DNA of 64,000 nucleotides from Olsenella sp. An285 (GTDB lineage: Bacteria; Actinomycetota; Coriobacteriia; Coriobacteriales; Atopobiaceae): contig NZ_NFIZ01000001.1 in NCBI RefSeq assembly GCF_002159625.1, forward strand, positions 62,001 to 126,000, in the 5' to 3' direction. Positions 58,484-64,000 of the stretch are shown one piece after another (position 1 is the stretch's first letter; each line of letters begins with the position of its first letter). The notes below the pieces were generated by a model. The model worked only from the letters and a program-made list of their open reading frames with translations, did no database searches and was not told the DNA's origin. The translations under genes were made by a program, and so were the position numbers.

Positions 58484-59878
58484 ATGGCTGATTTTTACAG
58501 GGGTGGAGACATCTACTGGCGAGAGGGGCGCAAGAAGTGGGTTGGAACTGTTCACTACAAGGACGAGAATGGCAAATGGAAACCAAAGTCAAAGACATTC
58601 ACGAAGAGCAAGCGCGAGTCTAAGGAGCTTTTCGTCAAGTGGAAAGCCGAACTGAACCTGAAAGCCATTGCCACGGGCAAGACACAGGACACATCCATAT
58701 CCAACGGTAAGACGGTAGAGCAGCGCGTGAGGGAGTATTTGGCATTCCTTGAGTCTGAGGTGACAATGGGAAAGATGGAGCAGTCAACTCTCACCAATAA
58801 GACTGTCAACGCAGAGAGGTACATCTTCACTGAGCCTATCGCAAGAAAGCAGTATGCGAGCGTAAACAAGAGAGACGTTGAGGAGTGGATAATAGGGCTG
58901 AGAAATAGGGGACTGTCAAACTCAACCATAAAGACGCCCTATTCGACTCTAAGACAGACGTACATGAAGGATTTGGAGACTGGACTGATTTCTGCCACTC
59001 CGTTTCAGTTCATGAAGTCACCTGCTAAGGACTCTCACACTATCAATTACGCCAATGACAAAGCTCTGACACAGCTCAGAACCCTTTTGGATAGCCTTTG
59101 GGAGAAGAGGCGTGGAGACGTAAACCTAACTTCATACTATCTTGCTCTGTATCTTGGGCTTAGGGGCGAGGAAATAGCGGGTTTGCAATGGAAGCACGTA
59201 ACGTTCTCAAAGAATGGCTCATTAGGGACAATCACAATCAGACAGGCAGTTGCGAGGAACAACGGAAAGCCCTACCTCAAGACAACGAAGACTGAATCGT
59301 CAGTCAGAGAGCTGCCAAACCTTGCAAACGTTGAGAAGATTCTTCTTGACAGGCGCAGGGTGGTGTGTGCTCAGAATGATATTGATGAGCCTGAGCCTGA
59401 TTGGTTCGTGGTTGGAGAGAGGGACAAGTTCAGAAACCCTGACAACACGTCAAGAGCATTCTGGCGTCTCATGAAGAAGCACGAAATCAAGGGTTCAGAC
59501 GGAAAGTATCTAACCATGCACGGACTCAGGGACACATTTGCCACTCTTATAGTTCAGGACAACATAGTAGACATCAAGAGCCTGTCTAAGCTCATGGGAC
59601 ACTCCAAGGCTTCAACGACAATGAACTTGTATGTAGGCTATGGAGACGATGAGGTTAAGGAGAAGGCTATCAAGGGGTTGGCTTCTGCCATAGAGAGCAG
59701 AATCATGAATTATGACACAGAGACGTATAAGGCAATGGAGGAAAGAAGATTCCATAAGTATTTGGAAAAAGAGTTCCCGGATGGAATACCAAGTGAATGG
59801 TGGAGCCAGTATGACGAAACGATTCAAAAGAAGTATTCCGACAAGTGGCGTGAGATAGACGAAAGGCTAGGGAAGTAA
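58484..59878 (+). CDS. int: Tyrosine site-specific recombinase (integrase)
   Basis: A 464-residue phage/ICE-type integrase. An N-terminal arm-binding domain and SAM-like core-binding domain are followed by a catalytic domain with Arg227 (GLRGEEIAGLQW), Lys269, His346 and Arg349 (HGLRDT), His373 (LMGHSKASTT) and the tyrosine nucleophile around residue 383 (NLY). The protein carries an extra ~70-residue charged tail. GC and codon use are lower than in the host genes. It should integrate and excise the element at the ABC gene. The ATG follows GGGGGAG. Confidence 0.92.
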   Translation: MADFYRGGDIYWREGRKKWVGTVHYKDENGKWKPKSKTFTKSKRESKELFVKWKAELNLKAIATGKTQDTSISNGKTVEQRVREYLAFLESEVTMGKMEQSTLTNKTVNAERYIFTEPIARKQYASVNKRDVEEWIIGLRNRGLSNSTIKTPYSTLRQTYMKDLETGLISATPFQFMKSPAKDSHTINYANDKALTQLRTLLDSLWEKRRGDVNLTSYYLALYLGLRGEEIAGLQWKHVTFSKNGSLGTITIRQAVARNNGKPYLKTTKTESSVRELPNLANVEKILLDRRRVVCAQNDIDEPEPDWFVVGERDKFRNPDNTSRAFWRLMKKHEIKGSDGKYLTMHGLRDTFATLIVQDNIVDIKSLSKLMGHSKASTTMNLYVGYGDDEVKEKAIKGLASAIESRIMNYDTETYKAMEERRFHKYLEKEFPDGIPSEWWSQYDETIQKKYSDKWREIDERLGK

Positions 59879-60154
59879 AAGACTAGTACCCTCAGATACG
59901 CAATAGAATCGAGTTTTCAGCACTTCTAAGGCTCTGTATCGTACCTATTGGATACTTATACCAGTGGGGGCATTACAGGGCCTTAAAATTGCTCAGAATT
60001 GATTTCACGCAATAAAAAATAAAGATTTGGGCGTCTACCTGCGAGAAATCATCTATCTAGGATTTTGTGACCGTGCTGTGTGGACGGACCACGTTCGGGG
60101 TGCCGATTCAGGGGAAGTGACCTCCGAGGTGTCAACCACCCCGAGGGCCTATTG
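59879..60154. other. Intergenic stretch of the element
   Basis: AT-rich, with short palindromic pieces (cggggt ... accccg around 60095-60142) and no open frame of interest. It is probably the shared 3' space of the convergent integrase and recombinase genes. Confidence 0.4.
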
Positions 60155-60715
60155 TTAGTCGCGCGTCACCCCACGACGCTTTATCTCGTTGTAGAGCGTC
60201 TGCTTGGCGCAACCGACGGCGGAGCATATCTCGGATATCGAGTACTCCTTGGACTGCCACATCTTTATCGCCGTGTCCATGTCCTTGCGGGGCCTGCCCA
60301 GCCTCTTTCCGCGCCTCTTCGCCGCCTCAAGGCCGTCCCTCACCCTGCTCCTGCACATCTCCACCTCAAGCTCGGAAAAGGCCGCGACGATGGTGAGGAA
60401 GAATTTTCCCTGCGAGGTCGAGGTATCCACGTTTTCTTTGAGGCTGACGAAGTCGACCTTCTTTTTCCTGAGTCGTTCGATGACGTTGAGCACCTGTTGC
60501 GTGGAGCGCCCCAGACGGTCGATGGAGACCACGACGAGTTGGTCACCTTCCCTAAGTTCATCAAGAAGCTCCTCTAGCACCGGCTTAGATGTGGCGGTCC
60601 CGCTGACCCTCTCGCTTCGTATCTCCTCGCACCCCGCCTTTGTGAGAGGGTCCTCCTGCCGGTCGAACTTCTGAGTCTCCTTGTTCGTGCTGACGCGTTC
60701 GTAGCCGTATCGCAT
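60155..60715 (-). CDS. Serine recombinase (resolvase/invertase family)
   Basis: A 186-residue protein of normal Hin/Gin/TnpR size: nucleophile Ser9 (YERVSTNKE), active-site IDRLGRS with Arg67 and Arg70, the dimerisation E helix and a C-terminal helix-turn-helix (YSISEICSAVGCAKQTLYNEI). It could resolve multimers of the element or invert a segment. GC is intermediate. The start codon lies inside an inverted repeat, tggtcca/tggacca (60715-60721 and 60763-60769), which may be part of its recombination or control site. Confidence 0.88.
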   Translation of the reverse strand: MRYGYERVSTNKETQKFDRQEDPLTKAGCEEIRSERVSGTATSKPVLEELLDELREGDQLVVVSIDRLGRSTQQVLNVIERLRKKKVDFVSLKENVDTSTSQGKFFLTIVAAFSELEVEMCRSRVRDGLEAAKRRGKRLGRPRKDMDTAIKMWQSKEYSISEICSAVGCAKQTLYNEIKRRGVTRD

Positions 60716-60769
60716 GGTCCAATCGCCCCTCTCTGAAAGCCTTACTTATTAGACTATATTAATGGACCA
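60715..60769. promoter_or_regulatory. Inverted repeat at the recombinase start
   Basis: tggtcca and tggacca with a 41-base spacer flank the recombinase leader, which holds -10-like tatagt on the minus strand. This is a candidate res site or operator. Confidence 0.4.
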
Positions 60770-60913
60770 AATCATCTGGGCAAACGTCGCGTCGGCAAAC
60801 GGTCTAGAAAACAAATGTTATTTAGACTCACTGATTTGGACTACGTCAGAAGCAATGTTGTCTTTCCATTGACAGATAAAACGAGATGAGTTACAGTTAA
60901 GTATTACCAAGAC

Positions 60914-61075
60914 TCAGCGCTTCGCCTTGCTCTGACGTGGTATGCCTAGGCGGTCAAGCTCCCTGTATATGGTCGACCTCCCGATGCCGGAGATGGAAAC
61001 GACCTCGGAGATTGGCTTGCCCCCGGCGTAGAGGGATACAGCCCGCCGCAGCTTGTCTGGGTCAATCTTCTTCAT
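60914..61075 (-). CDS. 53-residue resolvase-type helix-turn-helix protein
   Basis: Translation from the ATG at 61075 gives MKKIDPDKLRRAVSLYAGGK, ISEVVSISGIGRSTIYRELD and RLGIPRQSKAKR. This is the HTH_7-type DNA-binding tail of serine recombinases without the catalytic domain. It is either a remnant or a stand-alone binding protein. A TATACT -10-like hexamer lies only ~7 bases before the ATG, and no ribosome site is seen, which would fit a leaderless transcript. Confidence 0.6.
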   Translation of the reverse strand: MKKIDPDKLRRAVSLYAGGKPISEVVSISGIGRSTIYRELDRLGIPRQSKAKR

Positions 61076-61347
61076 GGGTCAAGTATAGGCGATTCGGCAT
61101 TGGGAAAGCTCCCGAACATTTTGGAGCGGAGAAGGAAGGTGATTATATGACTTTGAACTAAGGTTGTCTCAGAGCACGTTATTCCCGTCAATTACGTTAA
61201 CTTATAACAGTTAATTCTATTGATAATATAACGTGACAATAGGGCGAAGGCTCTATTTAAACAATGAGCAGGTGCGAATTGTAAAACTACGAACTAGTCG
61301 AGGTAATCAATGTAATAAATAGCATAATAAGTAGGTGATATTATCAT
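61076..61347. other. AT-rich stretch before the primase-like gene, possible origin
   Basis: Strongly AT-rich with repeated gttaac and taac elements (around 61190-61240: acgttaac, cagttaat, taacgtga). No open frame. Position before a replication-type protein suggests an origin or its control region, but no iterons are clear. Confidence 0.4.
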
Positions 61348-62733
61348 ATGAAAGAAAAAGTCTTATCACGCTATGGTTTTACCGAAGTCTCTCCAATCGA
61401 CTTCTATACCGACATATTCAGGTTGGGAGAGCATCTGATTCAGGAGAAGGACGAAAAGGGAGGGCAGTTCAAGACCAACCCCATAGCAATAGCGCATAGA
61501 GCTGGTCACATTAGGCACATCATCATGTTCGAAGACGATTTCGAATCGCGCCTGACGGAGCTTGGGGGCTACGACTGGGCTTACATGAGCTGCCTCACGT
61601 ACTTCGGGAAGCGCAACGTCAACGAGCGCCAGTCCAAGATGTACGCGATGGTATTTGACCTAGACGGCGTTACCGACAAGAGTCTGGCAAGCTTCATCGA
61701 CGGCGCACTCTGCGATGTATACCCTCTTCCCAATTACATCGTTCTCTCAGGTAACGGCGTACACCTCTATTACGTCTTCGAGGAGCCTATACCGCTCTAT
61801 CCAATGACGAAAACGCAACTCAAGTCTCTCAAGTATGACCTGACTAAGCTCATTTGGAACGAGCGGACCTCTTCAATCGTCCGTCCCCAGTATCAGGGCA
61901 TCAATCAGGCGTACAGAATCCCGGGAACGAAGGCAAAGAGGAAGGGTGTGGTTGCAAGAGCCTTCAAGGTCAGCGACCATCCCACTTCAATCGAGTACCT
62001 GAACGACTTCGCGTCTCCGGAGAATCGCGTTGACGTCTCAAGGATGCATCAAGAGAGCGGCCTGACCATCGAGGAGGCTCGGCAGCTATATCCCGACTGG
62101 TACGAGCGTAGGGTGCTAAACGGTGAGCCGAGAGGAACGTGGAAGACGGACCGTCACGTATATGACTGGTGGAAACAGCAGATTTATGAGAGTGCGGAAT
62201 ACGGGCATCGATATTTCTGCGTGATGGCCCTCGCCATATATGCAGTGAAGTGCGGAATAGGGGAGGACGAGCTAAGGGCGGACGCCGAGTCGTTCGTGGA
62301 AATGCTCAACGTGATTCACCCTGATGACCCGTTCACGCAATCAGATGTCGATTCTGCAATGGAGTGCTATGACGCCGACTATGCGACGTTCCCGCGAGCC
62401 GAGATAGAAAGGTTGACCGGAATCAGCATCCCCGAGCGAAAGAGGAACCATCGGAGCAGGTGGGAGCACCTACAGGCGGAGACTTGGGAGATTGACGGCG
62501 CTGAGGTCGAGAATCCTTGCAAGAGGAACAGAGAGAAAGCGTTGGAGAAGGCCCGTGCGGAGGGTCGTACCGGAAGGCCGAGGGGCAGCGGCACCAAAGA
62601 GATGCTTGTGCTTGACTATTTCCGCGACAATCCACAAGCTACGGTGGAACAGGCGAGCAGGGAGCTGGAGATATCCCCGACAACCGTGCAGAAGTGGAAG
62701 CCCAGAAGGGGAAAAGGGGCAACGCCCGCCTAA
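61348..62733 (+). CDS. Primase-like (AEP-type) replication protein with C-terminal HTH
   Basis: A 461-residue protein. The N-terminal half carries the archaeo-eukaryotic primase pattern: FDLDGV (Asp104, Asp106), then LSGNGVHLYYVFEEP (about 133-147), with YRIPGTK later. The C-terminal ~45 residues (GTKEMLVLDYFRDNPQATVEQASRELEISPTTVQKW) are a helix-turn-helix. Such proteins start replication of plasmids and integrative elements. It lacks a helicase domain, so it would rely on a host or partner helicase. The ATG is preceded by a weak TAGGTGAT. Confidence 0.72.
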   Translation: MKEKVLSRYGFTEVSPIDFYTDIFRLGEHLIQEKDEKGGQFKTNPIAIAHRAGHIRHIIMFEDDFESRLTELGGYDWAYMSCLTYFGKRNVNERQSKMYAMVFDLDGVTDKSLASFIDGALCDVYPLPNYIVLSGNGVHLYYVFEEPIPLYPMTKTQLKSLKYDLTKLIWNERTSSIVRPQYQGINQAYRIPGTKAKRKGVVARAFKVSDHPTSIEYLNDFASPENRVDVSRMHQESGLTIEEARQLYPDWYERRVLNGEPRGTWKTDRHVYDWWKQQIYESAEYGHRYFCVMALAIYAVKCGIGEDELRADAESFVEMLNVIHPDDPFTQSDVDSAMECYDADYATFPRAEIERLTGISIPERKRNHRSRWEHLQAETWEIDGAEVENPCKRNREKALEKARAEGRTGRPRGSGTKEMLVLDYFRDNPQATVEQASRELEISPTTVQKWKPRRGKGATPA

Positions 62734-62823
62734 GCCAGTCACACAACCTTGGCTCAAGGTTTTCTCTGAACAATGTCGCAATGGAGTGAACCGTGGGGCG
62801 TTCTGAGTTCCTTTCATTGTCTG

Positions 62824-62982
62824 TCAGGTGATTCGGTTCACTCGTTCCCCTATTGAGTCTCTGAACGTCCAAAACGTGCCGTCTATCCCGTTAACGACCC
62901 AAGAGTTGCCGCTTAGAACATCGACGGTCTCCCTGTCATGAATCTCAAGTTTGCCTGATACAATGGCATCACCACACCGCAA
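62824..62982 (-). CDS. Possible small protein, uncertain
   Basis: A minus-strand frame starting with TTG reads GDAIVSGKLEIHDRETVDVLSG, NSWVVNGIDGTFWTFRD and SIGERVNRIT before TGA. Composition is protein-like, but start codon, ribosome site and family are all unclear. It may be the 3' end of a lost gene. Confidence 0.28.
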   Translation of the reverse strand: MRCGDAIVSGKLEIHDRETVDVLSGNSWVVNGIDGTFWTFRDSIGERVNRIT

Positions 62983-63032
62983 GTCCCGAGCAATCGGGGG
63001 TTGCTCCACAACTGAATGCAAGACCGGTTCTT

Positions 63033-63091
63033 GTGTACGCGCAACAAGTGGTCTGGAGGGCACCCGCCTTTCAGGGCTTGTTCGCGTACAC
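63033..63091. repeat. Long inverted repeat in element DNA
   Basis: gtgtacgcgcaacaag (63033-63048) and cttgttcgcgtacac (63077-63091) pair over 15 bp with one bulged base; the spacer is 28 bases. It lies upstream of the SHOCT gene and could be an oriT, an origin hairpin or an attenuator. Confidence 0.55.
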
Positions 63092-63186
63092 GCGTGGAGC
63101 CTTGCGGTGTGGTAACTGTGGCAGGTGCCCTCCACATCGTTATTGTCTTCTTCGGCTTCCTCCACAGCGCCCGTAGGACCATTGTG

Positions 63187-63483
63187 ATGGAAGGAATCGC
63201 CGTGGACGTATCGCCGATGTACATTGTCCTTATTCTCTGGTTGATTTGCGCGGGTGTATCCGCTCGGATGGCGTCCAAGAAGGGGTACAGCTACTACGCA
63301 TTTCTGGCCATAGGGCTGGTGACCGGGATTATCGGACTCATCGTTGCCGCCGTTATTCCCGACAGGAGCAACACCTCCGCCAGTGATGCTGACGCGCTCC
63401 TGAAATATAAGGAACTGCTAGATAAGGGAGTTATCACTCAAGCCGAATTCAACAAGAAGAAAAGCGAGCTGCTGAACAGCTAA
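63187..63483 (+). CDS. Membrane protein with C-terminal SHOCT domain
   Basis: A 98-residue protein: two membrane helices (about 8-25 and 33-55), then DALLKYKELLDKGVITQAEFNKKKSELL, the SHOCT motif found at the ends of many membrane and element proteins, thought to mediate oligomerisation. An upstream extension to a GTG would add a third hydrophobic segment. I prefer the ATG at 63187, though its ribosome site is weak. It is element cargo of unknown role. Confidence 0.65.
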   Translation: MEGIAVDVSPMYIVLILWLICAGVSARMASKKGYSYYAFLAIGLVTGIIGLIVAAVIPDRSNTSASDADALLKYKELLDKGVITQAEFNKKKSELLNS

Positions 63484-63507
63484 TCGCCGATAGAGAAGGG
63501 TCCACCC

Positions 63508-64000
63508 ATGGAGACCAGCCCTAAACACATGAGAGAGACAGCCGAGCAAGTTGAGAGCGTGGGCAAAACTCAGATTCCTGTAACGGACAGCCAAGCGAAG
63601 GCACGAAATGACGGCTCGGGCAGGTTCTTCCTCAAGCTCGTTCTCGTTGTTGTTCTAATCATCGCCGTCTTTGCCATCGGGGCAACGTCCTGCGGAACGA
63701 CTACACGGACCTCTGAGGCTGGGACAGAAGACCGTTCCGGAAGCTCTCAGGACAGTAAGACCGTCGAAGATGATGATTCAAGCGGCTCTTCCTCGGATAG
63801 TTCGGACGATTATTCATACGACTACTCTGACAGGGACTATTCCTCGACCGATGACGATGACGAATACCAGCGCGTCTACGACGAAGATACCGGGATTTAC
63901 GGCGTGGTCGGGGAGGACGGTGACGGGATTTTCGCCGGTGAGGATTTTGGAATGCGGATGAACGAGGACGGCAGCTCCATAGCCACCGACGGTAACGGCA
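63508..64000 (+). CDS. Acidic, Ser/Asp/Tyr-rich membrane-anchored protein (runs off the window)
   Basis: Open from the ATG at 63508 to the window end (164 codons, no stop). The first ~45 residues are hydrophilic, followed by one membrane helix (LKLVLVVVLIIAVFAIGA) ending at TSCGT, which could be a weak lipobox. Then comes a highly acidic low-complexity region rich in SSDSSDD and DYSYDYSD. The topology suggests an exposed acidic tail at the cell surface. It starts 24 bases after the SHOCT gene with AGAAGGG before the ATG, so the two are probably an operon. No family recognised. Confidence 0.6.
   Translation, partial: METSPKHMRETAEQVESVGKTQIPVTDSQAKARNDGSGRFFLKLVLVVVLIIAVFAIGATSCGTTTRTSEAGTEDRSGSSQDSKTVEDDDSSGSSSDSSDDYSYDYSDRDYSSTDDDDEYQRVYDEDTGIYGVVGEDGDGIFAGEDFGMRMNEDGSSIATDGNG

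Noticed and set aside
1-64000. CRISPR arrays, rRNA operons and tRNAs
   Set aside because: No regularly spaced direct repeats with unique spacers and no rRNA-like or tRNA-like stretches were seen by eye; a tRNAscan or CRISPR search was not possible.

Overview
This is a GC-rich, densely coding window from what looks like an anaerobic actinomycete of the class Coriobacteriia (Olsenella/Collinsella/Atopobiaceae type). I infer this from GC content, codon use and gene content: DUF454, DUF3793, DUF6110 and DUF6796 proteins, an AhpC plus reductase pair, MptD-type ECF genes and several AraC-controlled ABC exporter-fold pairs. It carries no rRNA or tRNA that I can see, so genus is a guess.

Layout. 0-3.3 kb: end of a DUF454 membrane protein, a small membrane protein with a heavy-metal (HMA) domain, peroxiredoxin AhpC and a domain-swapped AhpF-like reductase. 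3.4-4.9 kb: an AAA ATPase/nuclease-fold protein. 5.1-9.8 kb: AraC regulator divergent from a two-gene exporter-fold ABC transporter (pair 1). 10-12.2 kb: gene fragments, a CHAP hydrolase remnant, a membrane protein and a TetR regulator. 12.5-20.6 kb: AraC regulator divergent from an ECF cassette (S, T, fused double ATPase) followed by ABC pair 2 and a decayed DtxR-like gene. 20.6-24.6 kb: sigma-like protein, AraC regulator and feoA-feoB. 24.6-30 kb: decayed Abi, ATPase and AraC pieces, then ABC pair 3 and an intact DtxR-like regulator. 30.6-35 kb: GntR-controlled ABC-2 exporter with DUF1648 proteins. 35-41.5 kb: membrane-anchored XRE regulator, DUF4143 ATPase, methyltransferase, GNAT, RelB/MazF-type toxin-antitoxin, YjbR protein and an XRE-TipAS fusion. 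41.9-47.6 kb: CsoR, two heavy-metal P-type ATPases, a hydrolase and a DUF6110 protein. 47.7-49 kb: a cluster of broken genes. 49-52 kb: alpha/beta hydrolase, TetR plus methyltransferase, and yjdF behind a probable yjdF riboswitch. 52.2-55.3 kb: another DUF4143 ATPase, DUF6796, flavodoxin and DUF3793. 55.4-58.3 kb: ABC pair 4, whose upstream gene is cut. 58.3 kb to the end: an AT-richer integrated element with a tyrosine integrase, serine recombinase, small HTH protein, primase-like replication protein and membrane/acidic cargo.

The unifying theme is metal, probably iron, acquisition: four ABC pairs of the YbtPQ/IrtAB-like architecture, FeoAB, flavodoxin, AraC regulators and a DtxR-family repressor. 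Five of the operons carry upstream dyads of the form TWAG-N6-CTWA, matching the spacing of classical DtxR/IdeR boxes. Substrates are not shown by sequence. The mobile element has inserted into the conserved GTEYVRG coding segment of pair 4, separating that gene from its 5' part. A second theme is genome decay: at least seven fragments lacking 5' ends, several with an intact relative elsewhere in the window. A third is a repeated intergenic hairpin with a TCCCCACGG loop that follows stop codons in the sense direction at five sites.
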